Assembly (NCBI GenBank): GCA_013823505.1
Contig: PNMH01000165.1
Coordinates: 1-5,020 of the forward strand
Source: Polaromonas sp.
GTDB lineage: Bacteria > Pseudomonadota > Gammaproteobacteria > Burkholderiales > Burkholderiaceae
Direction: 5' to 3'
Length of the DNA: 5,020 nucleotides
Shown: piece by piece, positions 1-5,020 of the stretch
Layout of the letters: every line of letters begins with the position of its first letter
Position numbering within the stretch: the stretch's first letter is position 1
Program-made: the position numbers and the translations under genes
The notes under the pieces: generated by a model
Told to the model about the DNA's origin: nothing
Seen by the model: only the letters and a program-made list of their open reading frames with translations
Databases searched by the model: none

Positions 1-101
1 CCGAACGCCATCTGCAGGGCTGGCCAACGAAACAGGCCGACGACCCGATGGCGCTGAAAGCCAGCCGCGAACGGGCGCTTGCGCTGGGCGCGAAGGACTG
101 A
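1..101 (+). CDS. C-terminal end of an unidentified protein (partial)
   Basis: The frame starting at base 3 is open to a TGA at 99-101 and gives 32 residues beginning ERHLQGWPTK and ending ALALGAKD. Third codon positions are nearly all G or C, as in the genes to the right, and the final stretch is Ala/Leu-rich and charged, like a soluble C-terminal helix. The other two plus frames look less gene-like; one hits a stop at 55-57. The rest of the gene lies left of the window. I do not recognise the family from this tail. It runs toward the minus-strand transporter operon. The opposite strand is also open here, but that frame loses any family resemblance at this point, so I prefer the plus-strand reading with moderate confidence. 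Confidence 0.5.
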   Translation, partial: ERHLQGWPTKQADDPMALKASRERALALGAKD

Positions 102-128
102 TCGCCCCGCGCCTTGCAGGACGGCTCT

Positions 129-344
129 GCTCGCCAGCGCATACATGGTGAGGAGGTCCCCCAGACAGATGAACGCGCCGTGCAGAACGCCCAGAACGAG
201 CATGCGGCGCTGTCGCGCCACGCCACGCCGCAGAGCGTCTGCCCGTGAGCGCTTGCGAGCCGACAACCAGCGCCCCATGCCGAACACAAATGCCAGCATG
301 GTGTGGCCCTTGCCCTGCAGCAGGCCGACCACCAGGGCAAATGA
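129..344 (-). pseudogene. Remnant of a DUF418/YeiB-family membrane protein gene
   Basis: Read on the minus strand from 344 down to 129, about 72 codons without a stop give a stretch that includes GLLQGKGHTMLAFVFGMG, then a basic region with RRGVARQRR, then LVLGVLHG and CLGDLLTMYAL. This matches the N-terminal part of the DUF418 (COG2311, YeiB-like) family: a GK(F/G) segment before a hydrophobic FxFGxG helix, an Arg-rich loop, then L-x-G-x-x-H-x(5-8)-GD-(I/L)-L-x-x-YAL. Full-length members have about 400 residues and many membrane helices, so this is only an internal fifth. Upstream, the frame stays open to an ATG at 402-404, but those residues do not look like the family. Downstream, the frame runs on into the plus-strand gene with no further hydrophobic segment. 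Nothing suggests it is functional. Its coding direction is the same as the operon's. Confidence 0.6.
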
Positions 345-474
345 TCGCTCATGATGCGACCGCAGTTTGCAGGCGTGATGCCCCACCGTGCCATCCCACT
401 CCATCGTCAAGACCGCCCCGCGCAAGAGCCGCAAGAGCCGGATGAAAGAAGCAGCTCATGAGTCGCTTTTCTTG

Positions 475-505
475 AAATGCGGCTCATTTTTTGAGCCGCA
501 TTTTT
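475..505. terminator. Strong hairpin terminator at the operon end, probably bidirectional
   Basis: AAATGCGGCTCA (475-486) and its exact reverse complement TGAGCCGCATTT (492-503) form a perfect 12-bp stem around a five-T loop. In the plus direction the GC core is followed by five T (501-505), a classic intrinsic terminator shape. In the minus direction, where the operon is transcribed, the core is followed by ATTTC, a weaker U tract. It starts 13 bases after the hydrolase stop codon (517-519), which is where an operon terminator would be expected. Confidence 0.8.
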
Positions 506-516
506 GTGAAAACGGC

Positions 517-1386
517 TCAGTGCCCGGCCAGAAACCGCTGCACCAGCTCGAACTGCTCGGGCACATTGAGCGCGGGTGCATGCCCGCAGCCGGTGATCGT
601 CACCACCAGCGCGCGCGGCCCGCGGTCGCGCATGGCTTCTGCCGTGTCGGCCAGCAGCAGATCGGAATCGGCACCGCGCAGGCACAGCACCGGCACGTCG
701 ATGCGGTCATAGGTCGGCCACAGCGCGTAGTCGCCGGGATGGTGGGTGAACTGCTGCACCATGGCCGGGTCGTAGTGCGGCGTCACGCGGCCATCGGGCA
801 GGCGGCGCGTGGAGCTCTCGGTGAGCAGCCGCCATTGCGCGTCGCTCAGGAAACCATAGGGTTTGTAGATGGTGCGGAAGTACTGTTCCATTTCGCCGAC
901 CGTGTCGAAGGCCGCCGGGTGGCCGACATAGCTGCGGATGCGCGCAATGGCCGCGTCCGCCGTCTTGGGACCGATGTCGTTGAGCACCAGGCGTTCGATG
1001 CGCCCGTGCAGCGGGCCGGCCGCGCACACCATGCCGATGGCGCCGCCCATGGAGGTGCCGACCCAGTGGAAGCGCTTGAGCGCGAGTTGGTCGACCAGTG
1101 CGGTGGCGATGCGGCTGTAGAAATCGAGGCAGTACTCGGCCTCGGGTTTCGGGCTCCATTGCGAGAGGCCGCGGCCGATGGTGTCGGGGCAGATCACGCG
1201 CCAGCCCTGCGCGCTCAGGTGCGCGGCCAGCGGGTCCATGTCGCGCCCGGTGCGCGCCAGGCCGTGCCAGGCCACCACCACCGGGCCGGCGGGCACGTCC
1301 GGCGCCCAGTCCATGAAGTGGATTTCACGGCCCTCGCAGGCCAGGTAGCGCGAACGCGGCGTGACGGTGGCGGTCGGCGTTTTCAT
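517..1386 (-). CDS. Alpha/beta-fold hydrolase, last gene of the transporter operon
   Basis: A 289-residue protein, normal length for a single-domain alpha/beta hydrolase, with no signal peptide, so probably cytoplasmic. VVVAWHGLARTG (37-48) carries the HG turn that helps form the oxyanion hole. The nucleophile elbow is GTSMGG with Ser112. The acid is probably Asp242 in LRGADSDLL, and the base is His269 in GCGHAP. Residues 140-220 form the cap, including IYKPYGFLSDAQW and the stretch RRLPDGRVTPHYDPAM. The family catalyses hydrolysis of esters, amides, C-C bonds or related substrates; the sequence does not fix which. The ATG at 1384-1386 overlaps the livM TGA (1383-1385) as ATGA, and AAGGGG (1392-1397) inside the livM end is a Shine-Dalgarno five bases upstream. 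This implies translational coupling. A role in processing the imported solute is an inference from that coupling. Confidence 0.9.
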   Translation of the reverse strand: MKTPTATVTPRSRYLACEGREIHFMDWAPDVPAGPVVVAWHGLARTGRDMDPLAAHLSAQGWRVICPDTIGRGLSQWSPKPEAEYCLDFYSRIATALVDQLALKRFHWVGTSMGGAIGMVCAAGPLHGRIERLVLNDIGPKTADAAIARIRSYVGHPAAFDTVGEMEQYFRTIYKPYGFLSDAQWRLLTESSTRRLPDGRVTPHYDPAMVQQFTHHPGDYALWPTYDRIDVPVLCLRGADSDLLLADTAEAMRDRGPRALVVTITGCGHAPALNVPEQFELVQRFLAGH

Positions 1387-2483
1387 TTCAGCCCCTTGAG
1401 GCGGGCCAGCACGGCGCGCTCGCGCAGCTTGCCCACGATGCCGGTGGGAAAGTAATAGACCGAGAGCACGAACAGCAGGCCCAGCCAGAGCAGCCAGCGG
1501 TCGGGCGTGAGCAGCACCGGCAGCAGCGGGATGCCCTCGGTGGCGGCGCCCGCCACGCGCAGCAGGTCCTGCAGGTAGCTCTGCGCCACGAAAAACAGCA
1601 CGCTGCCGATGAGCGCGCCATACAACGTGCCCATGCCGCCGATCACGACGATGAGCAGGATGTCCAGCATGATCTCGAACGACAGCGAGGTGTCGGGCCC
1701 GTTGTAGCGCAACCAGATCGCGAGCAGGCAACCGGCGAGCGTGGCGAAGGAAGCGGACAGCACGTTGGACAGCGTGCGGTAGACCACCGTGCGGTAGCCC
1801 AGCGCCTCGGCGCGGAAGTCGTTCTCGCGGATCGCCTGCAGCACGCGACCGAAGGGCGAGTTCACGATGCGCAGAATGGTCAGGAAGATCGCGGTCACCG
1901 CCACGAAGATCAGGTAGTAGGTGATCAGCCGGCCGTTCAGGTCCACCTCGCCAAAGGGGGTTGCCAGCGGCTCCTCGCGCAGCATGAAGCCGGGCGAGAG
2001 CAGCTCGGGCACGCGGAAACTCAGGCCGTCTTCGCCGCCGGTGAAGTCGGACAGCTGCGAGGCCAGCGTGAGAAAGGCCGAAGCCACGGCCAGGGTGATC
2101 ATGGCGAAGAAGATCGCCTTCACGCGCAGCGAGAACAAGCCGATCAGCAGCGACAGCAGGAGCGAGATGAGGAGCGCGCAAAACACGCCCAGCGCCAGCG
2201 CACCCCAGCTCGCCTGCTCCACCGAGTTGAGCGATATCGCCACACCATAGGCGCCGATGCCGAAGAACATGGTGTGTGCGAAGCTGACGATGCCGGTGTA
2301 CCCCAGCAGCAGGTCGAAGCTGGCCACCAGCGCCACGAAGATCAGCACCTTGGCCGCGACGTTGAGCGCCTTCACGCCCGGGAACAGGAAGGGCGCGAAC
2401 GCGAGGCCGAGAAACAGGATCACCAGCAAGGCGGTGAGCCAGCGGCTGCGCGGCAGGTCGTGGGAGAGGAGACGGGAAATCAT
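1383..2483 (-). CDS. livM: LivM-type permease of a branched-chain amino acid (HAAT family) ABC importer
   Basis: A 366-residue multi-pass inner-membrane protein, one of the two channel subunits. Hydrophobic helices start at about residues 16-36 and recur to about 346. Family hallmarks are LLLGYTGIVSFAHTMFFGIGAYG (58-80), corresponding to the usual GQxSLGHAAFFGIGAY; the cytoplasmic loop GRVLQAIRENDFRAEALGY (212-230) that docks on the ATPases; GPDTSLSFEIMLD (262-274); VVIGGMGTLYGALIG (279-293); and a C-terminal WLLWLGLLFVLSVYYFPTGIVG. The polar stretch at about 143-184 is probably a periplasmic loop. The ATG at 2481-2483 is set by AGGAGA (2489-2494) five bases upstream. The gene lies 12 bases after livH and overlaps the hydrolase by four. 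The symbol marks the subunit type, not proven leucine transport. Confidence 0.93.
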   Translation of the reverse strand: MISRLLSHDLPRSRWLTALLVILFLGLAFAPFLFPGVKALNVAAKVLIFVALVASFDLLLGYTGIVSFAHTMFFGIGAYGVAISLNSVEQASWGALALGVFCALLISLLLSLLIGLFSLRVKAIFFAMITLAVASAFLTLASQLSDFTGGEDGLSFRVPELLSPGFMLREEPLATPFGEVDLNGRLITYYLIFVAVTAIFLTILRIVNSPFGRVLQAIRENDFRAEALGYRTVVYRTLSNVLSASFATLAGCLLAIWLRYNGPDTSLSFEIMLDILLIVVIGGMGTLYGALIGSVLFFVAQSYLQDLLRVAGAATEGIPLLPVLLTPDRWLLWLGLLFVLSVYYFPTGIVGKLRERAVLARLKGLK

Positions 2484-2488
2484 GGGTG

Positions 2489-2494
2489 TCTCCT
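2489..2494 (-). promoter_or_regulatory. Ribosome binding site of livM
   Basis: AGGAGA on the minus strand lies five bases before the livM ATG and two bases after the livH TAA (2496-2498). It is the best Shine-Dalgarno match in the operon. This 12-base gap is the only junction seen here without an ATGA overlap. Confidence 0.8.
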
Positions 2495-2495
2495 G

Positions 2496-3482
2496 TTATC
2501 GGTTCGTGACCGGGTAAACACCTTGTGGCCGCCACAAGAGGATGGCGACCATCAGCGCGATGTTGGAAAACAGCGCGACCTTCGGCGCCAGGAAGCCGGT
2601 GTAGTTGGCCATCAGGCCGACCAGCAGCGCGCCGATCAGCGCGCCGGTGGTGGAGCCCAGGCCGCCGATGATGATGACAATGAAGATCAGCACGTTGACC
2701 TGCGCGCCCATTTGCGGGATCACGCTCTGCTGGTACAGACCCCACATCACGCCGCCCAGGCCGGCCAGCGCGCTGCCGACCACGAACACGCCGATGAAGA
2801 GCTGGCGGATGCGGTAGCCGAGCGACTCGACCATCTCGCGGTCCTGCACGCCGGCGCGCACCAGCAGGCCGACCTTGGTGCGGTTCAGCGTCCAGACCAT
2901 GGCCGCGAACACGGCCGCGCCCACCAGCACCGCGAGCAGGCGGTATTTCTCCACCGCGGCGTCGCCGAAGATGAACGAGCCGCGCAGGCTCTCGGGCAGC
3001 GGCAGCGCGATCTGCTCGGGTCCCCACACCACCTTGATCATCTCCTCGCCGATGATCATGCCGCCCATGGTGATCAGGATCTGCTTGAGGTGCATGCCGT
3101 ACACCGGGCGGATGATGAGTCGCTCGAACACCCAGCCCAGCGCGCCGGCGACCGCCATGGCCACCAGCATGGCCGGCAGCAGCGCCATGAGGTTGAGCCA
3201 GAGGCTGTCGGCCGTGGTGTAGCTGTTCATGCTGGCCAGCACGGTGGTGGCCACGAAGGCGCCGAGCGCGATGAACACGCCGTGCCCGAAGTTGAGCACG
3301 TCCATCAGGCCGAACACCAGCGTGAGGCCCGAGGCGATGATGAAGATGATCATGCCCATGGCCAGGCCCGCCATGGTGAGCGTGAACCAGGTGGAGCCAC
3401 TGCCCACCGCCGGCAGCGCGATGAGCGCAAGCACGGGCACCAGCGCCAGCGGCTTCCAGTCGAAGTCGGCGTTGAGTTTCAT
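2496..3482 (-). CDS. livH: LivH-type permease of a branched-chain amino acid (HAAT family) ABC importer
   Basis: A 328-residue polytopic inner-membrane protein, partner of LivM in the channel. An N-terminal hydrophobic helix (about 12-28) comes before the conserved core, making it slightly longer than E. coli LivH (about 308). Hallmarks are SGLTLVFGLMDVLNFGHGVFIALGAF (51-76), the family's GLTLxFGxMxVINFAHGxxYxLGAY block; RPVYGMHLKQILITMG (125-140); the ATPase-docking loop GLLVRAGVQDREMVESLGY (205-223); SALAGLGGVMWG (237-248); and IIIGGLGSTTGALIGALLVGL (270-290). It ends LLWRPQGVYPVTNR, close to the usual RPQGLFG-type tail. The ATG at 3480-3482 follows GGGAGG (3487-3492) by four bases. That ATG is also overlapped by the stop of the small repeat-encoded ORF upstream. 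Which solute is carried depends on a binding protein that is not in the window. Confidence 0.93.
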   Translation of the reverse strand: MKLNADFDWKPLALVPVLALIALPAVGSGSTWFTLTMAGLAMGMIIFIIASGLTLVFGLMDVLNFGHGVFIALGAFVATTVLASMNSYTTADSLWLNLMALLPAMLVAMAVAGALGWVFERLIIRPVYGMHLKQILITMGGMIIGEEMIKVVWGPEQIALPLPESLRGSFIFGDAAVEKYRLLAVLVGAAVFAAMVWTLNRTKVGLLVRAGVQDREMVESLGYRIRQLFIGVFVVGSALAGLGGVMWGLYQQSVIPQMGAQVNVLIFIVIIIGGLGSTTGALIGALLVGLMANYTGFLAPKVALFSNIALMVAILLWRPQGVYPVTNR

Positions 3483-3568
3483 GTGGCCTCCCGCCGGGCC
3501 GCCCCAAGAGAGGCAAGCCCCTCCTGGAGGGGCAGCGAATACACAACGTGATGAGCGTGGGGTGTCAT
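3479..3568 (-). CDS. 29-codon repeat-encoded ORF bridging livF and livH
   Basis: The ORF starts at an ATG (3566-3568) whose last two bases are the first two of the livF TGA (3565-3567). It runs 29 codons, beginning MTPHAHHVVYSLPL, and ends at a TGA (3479-3481) that overlaps the livH ATG. Both junctions are ATGA. GGAG at 3576-3579 lies seven bases upstream as a possible Shine-Dalgarno. The peptide is the translation of the intergenic repeat, has no recognisable domain, and may be dispensable. Its likely use, if translated, is to carry ribosomes from livF to livH. Translation is not shown. Confidence 0.35.
   Translation of the reverse strand: MTPHAHHVVYSLPLQEGLASLGAARREAT
3483..3564. repeat. 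Hairpin-containing intergenic repeat element between livF and livH
   Basis: An 82-base insert between two genes that would otherwise abut. It contains GCCCCTC (3517-3523), a three-base turn, and GAGGGGC (3527-3533), a perfect 7-bp stem. Outer segments GCCCCA (3501-3506) and TGGGGT (3558-3563) can pair around it. The overall layout (GGGCCGCCCCAAG, then a C-run/G-run hairpin, then GGCAGCGA, then a GCGTGGGG end) resembles a short repeat I associate with many intergenic sites in Comamonadaceae genomes. That recognition is from memory. The copy number in this genome cannot be seen from one window. TCAT occurs at both edges (3479-3482 and 3565-3568). Confidence 0.6.
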
Positions 3569-4299
3569 TGGTGTGCTCCGAGTGAAAGACCGAGCAGGCG
3601 CGACTGCATGGCTTCGTCGGCGGCCAGTTCGGCCATCGGCCCGCTGTGCACCACGCGGCCGTCGTCCATCACGGCCACGCTGTCGCCGAGCTGGCGCGCG
3701 AAGTTGAAGTTCTGCTCGACCAGCAGGATGGTGGTCTTCGCGGCCTTGAGTTCGCGGAAGGCCGCGATCATGTTCTGAATGATGGCGGGCGCCAGGCCCT
3801 TGCTGGGCTCGTCGATCAGCAGCAGCTTGCGCGGCTCGACGATGGCGCGCGAGACCGCGAGCATCTGCTTCTGCCCGCCGCTGAGCTTGCCGGCCGGGTG
3901 CAGCCAGAACTTCTTCATGGCCGGGAACAGGCCGAAAATCCATTCGAGCCTGGTGGTGTCGATGTCGTCCAGTGTGCGCGCGCCGCGCGCGGCCAGCAGC
4001 ATGTTCTCGCGCACCGAGAGGTCGGAGAAGATGCCCATGCTCTCGGGCACGTAGGCCACACCACTCTGCGCGGTGTCGGGTGTAGGCTGTTTCGTGATGT
4101 CGACGCCGTCGAGCACCACCGTGCCCTGGCTGGCGTGCCACAGGCCCATGATGGTGCGCAGGGTGGTGGTCTTGCCCGCACCGTTGCGGCCCAGCAGCAT
4201 GGTGAGCTGGCCCTCGGGCACGGCCAGGTCCACGCCGTGCAGGATGTGGTACGCGCCGATGTGCGTGTGCACACCGCTCAGGGTCAAGAGATTGCTCAT
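3565..4299 (-). CDS. livF: LivF-type ATPase of a branched-chain amino acid (HAAT family) ABC importer
   Basis: A 244-residue cytoplasmic ATP-binding subunit, close to the usual 235-245 of LivF. In order: the N-terminal LSGVHTHIGAYHILHGVDL, Walker A GRNGAGKT (37-44), a Q-loop region YVPESMGIFSDLSVREN (83-99), signature LSGGQKQMLAVSRA (139-152), Walker B LLLIDEP (159-165) with catalytic Glu164, and the D-loop SKGLAP. The switch position is Gln196 in VEQN instead of His, which is normal for LivF proteins; the partner LivG has His. I chose the ATG at 4297-4299 because the protein then starts MSNLLTLSGVHTHIG, as family members do. An in-frame start at 4347 would add 16 residues read from the repeat. 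A GAGGG (4307-4311) seven bases upstream, at the repeat's edge, can serve as the Shine-Dalgarno. Confidence 0.94.
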   Translation of the reverse strand: MSNLLTLSGVHTHIGAYHILHGVDLAVPEGQLTMLLGRNGAGKTTTLRTIMGLWHASQGTVVLDGVDITKQPTPDTAQSGVAYVPESMGIFSDLSVRENMLLAARGARTLDDIDTTRLEWIFGLFPAMKKFWLHPAGKLSGGQKQMLAVSRAIVEPRKLLLIDEPSKGLAPAIIQNMIAAFRELKAAKTTILLVEQNFNFARQLGDSVAVMDDGRVVHSGPMAELAADEAMQSRLLGLSLGAHQ

Positions 4300-4409
4300 G
4301 CTTGCACCCTCACCCCAGCCCTCTCCCGCCAGCGGGAGAGGGAGCAAGGCACGGGACTCTGACCCCCTCTCCCGCTGGCGGGAGAGGGTTGGGGTGAGGG
4401 CTGTCTCAT
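4296..4409 (-). CDS. 37-codon repeat-encoded ORF bridging livG and livF
   Basis: The ATG at 4407-4409 overlaps the livG TGA (4406-4408). The frame runs 37 codons, beginning MRQPSPQPSPASGRGG and ending ERAGVRVQA, and stops at a TGA (4296-4298) that overlaps the livF ATG. Both ends are ATGA overlaps. The peptide is a translation of the palindromic repeat pair, rich in Pro, Ser and Arg, and has no known domain. Its plausible role is as a ribosome bridge keeping livG and livF coupled. No evidence of a peptide function is visible. Confidence 0.35.
   Translation of the reverse strand: MRQPSPQPSPASGRGGQSPVPCSLSRWRERAGVRVQA
4307..4400. repeat. Inverted pair of palindromic repeats between livG and livF
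   Basis: Two hairpins, 4319-4342 and 4365-4388, each have a perfect 10-bp stem CCCTCTCCCG/CGGGAGAGGG and a four-base loop (CCAG in one, CTGG in the other). With their flanks they form 36-base arms (4307-4342 and 4365-4400) that are reverse complements at 35 of 36 positions, separated by 22 bases. The unit CCCTCACCCCA-(A/G)-CCCTCTCCCGC is a palindromic repeat I know as widespread in GC-rich Proteobacteria, often in inverted pairs like REP/BIME elements. CTCATGC occurs at both flanks (4295-4301 and 4405-4411). In the mRNA it may fold strongly and so modulate livF expression relative to livG. Confidence 0.85.
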
Positions 4410-5020
4410 GCCGCCACCTCGTCTTTCTCTTCGGGGTTGATGCCGAGGTAGGCCTGCTGCACCACGGGCGAAGCGATCACGGCGGCGGGGTCGCCATCGG
4501 CCACCAACTCGCCGTTGTGCAGCACGATGATGCGGTCCGAGAGTTCGCGCACCACGTCCATCTTGTGTTCGACCAGCAGGATGGTCTTGGTCTTGTCGTT
4601 CTTGAGCTGGCGGATCAGGTTCAGGATCACCGGCACCTCGTCCACGCTCATGCCCGCCGTGGGTTCGTCGAACATGAACACCTGCGGCTCCAGCGCCATC
4701 AGGATGCCCACCTCCAGCTTGCGCTGGTCGCCGTGCGGCAGGCTCGAGGCCAGCGCATCGCGCTTGTCGGCCAGGGCCACCGTCTCCAGCACCTCGTCGG
4801 CGCGCTGCAGCAGGTCGCGCCGGTCGCTCCAGATGCGCCACAGGTTCAGCCCGGCCTTCGCCTTGGCCTGCACCGCCAGGCGAACGTTTTCCTGCACCGT
4901 GAGCTGGGGGAACAGGTTGGTGAGCTGGAAGGCGCGGCCCAGCCCGGCCTGCGCGCGCGCCGGTGCGCCGAGCGCGGAGATGTCCTGCCCACCGAGCCGC
5001 ACCCGGCCGGCGCTGGCCCT
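4406..5020 (-). CDS. livG: LivG-type ATPase of a branched-chain amino acid (HAAT family) ABC importer (N-terminus outside window)
   Basis: The C-terminal 204 residues of the second ATP-binding subunit; family members have about 250-260, so about 50 residues, including Walker A, lie beyond the right edge. Numbering from the first visible residue: LGGQDISAL (9-17), Q-loop GRAFQLTNLFPQLTVQEN (28-45), a signature-like LPHGDQRKLE (94-103), Walker B VFMFDEPTAG (114-123), and switch His152 in LLVEHKMD. The FQLTNLFPQLTVQEN block and the EHKMDVV element are typical of LivG. The signature departs from LSGGQ, but LivG proteins generally have a variant there. It is upstream of livF and separated from it by 106 bases of repeat. 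The frame is open through the right edge, so a GTG at 5000-5002 is not the start. Confidence 0.92.
   Translation of the reverse strand, partial: RASAGRVRLGGQDISALGAPARAQAGLGRAFQLTNLFPQLTVQENVRLAVQAKAKAGLNLWRIWSDRRDLLQRADEVLETVALADKRDALASSLPHGDQRKLEVGILMALEPQVFMFDEPTAGMSVDEVPVILNLIRQLKNDKTKTILLVEHKMDVVRELSDRIIVLHNGELVADGDPAAVIASPVVQQAYLGINPEEKDEVAA

Larger units (their letters stand above)
102..516. other. Convergent intergenic region without an intact gene
   Basis: This stretch separates the end of the plus-strand partial gene from the end of the minus-strand transporter operon. It holds a degenerate minus-strand coding remnant (129-344), a strong hairpin (475-503), and a tandem direct repeat of CAAGAGCCG (423-431 and 432-440). 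The plus-strand open frames here are Arg/Pro/Ala-rich and look like noise from GC-rich DNA. I see no tRNA, no convincing promoter and no other gene. Confidence 0.6.

Noticed and set aside
423..440. Tandem copies of CAAGAGCCG as a possible operator or the start of a repeat array
   Set aside because: Only two copies are present, with no dyad and no promoter nearby. It is most likely chance or slippage in degenerate sequence.
388..1455. A 355-codon plus-strand frame opposite the hydrolase
   Set aside because: It is a shadow of the hydrolase codons, runs across the terminator hairpin and shows no recognisable motif.
517..3546. A 1009-codon minus-strand open frame spanning livH, livM and the hydrolase, suggesting a giant fusion protein
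   Set aside because: Only its last 289 codons (the hydrolase) are real. The rest is the wrong frame through livH and livM, rich in Arg/Ala/His/Gly with no domain; long open frames of this kind are common in GC-rich DNA.
2274..3551. A 425-codon plus-strand frame, rich in His, Asp, Gln and Ala
   Set aside because: It lies antisense to livM and livH, which have complete family motifs, and its low-complexity composition is the complement of hydrophobic transporter codons.
4300..4347. An upstream in-frame ATG for livF adding 16 residues (MLPLPLAGEGWGEGAS)
   Set aside because: These residues come from the palindromic repeat. The internal ATG gives the normal LivF N-terminus and has its own GAGGG upstream.
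4307..4400. Paired repeats considered as a CRISPR array or an intrinsic terminator
   Set aside because: There are only two units, in inverted orientation, with a 22-base spacer, and no T tract follows either hairpin on the transcribed strand, so neither reading fits.

Overview
The window is GC-rich throughout (by eye about two thirds G+C) with strongly GC-biased third codon positions. The protein styles and two kinds of short intergenic repeat fit a betaproteobacterium of the order Burkholderiales, most likely a Comamonadaceae member such as Acidovorax, Hydrogenophaga or Variovorax. That placement is inferred from familiarity with those genomes, not from a search.

Almost the whole window (517-5020) is one minus-strand operon, read from right to left. 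It encodes a branched-chain-amino-acid-type (LIV/HAAT) ABC importer: a livG-type ATPase (cut by the right edge, its Walker A lies outside), a livF-type ATPase, a livH-type permease, a livM-type permease, and last an alpha/beta hydrolase. LivG and LivF form the ATP-driven motor, and LivH and LivM form the membrane channel. The periplasmic binding protein that gives specificity is not in the window. The substrate is therefore unknown and need not be an amino acid. The hydrolase is joined to livM by a 4-base ATGA stop/start overlap, so it probably acts on the imported compound or a product of it.

Two of the four junctions in the operon are filled by repeat elements. Between livG and livF lies a pair of inverted palindromes (4307-4400). 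Between livF and livH lies a different, roughly 80-bp hairpin-containing element (3483-3564). In both cases a small repeat-encoded ORF (37 and 29 codons) starts in an ATGA overlap with the upstream stop and ends in an ATGA overlap with the downstream start, so ribosomes could pass through both repeats without leaving the message. This double arrangement is the most interesting feature here. It suggests that repeats went into ancestral ATGA overlaps while keeping translational coupling.

Left of the operon, a strong 12-bp-stem hairpin (475-503) lies 13 bases past the hydrolase stop and probably ends transcription. Positions 102-474 hold no intact gene. On the minus strand, 129-344 encodes a recognisable internal piece of a DUF418/YeiB-family membrane protein, a gene remnant. 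The first 101 bases are the last 32 codons of an unidentified plus-strand gene that converges on the operon.
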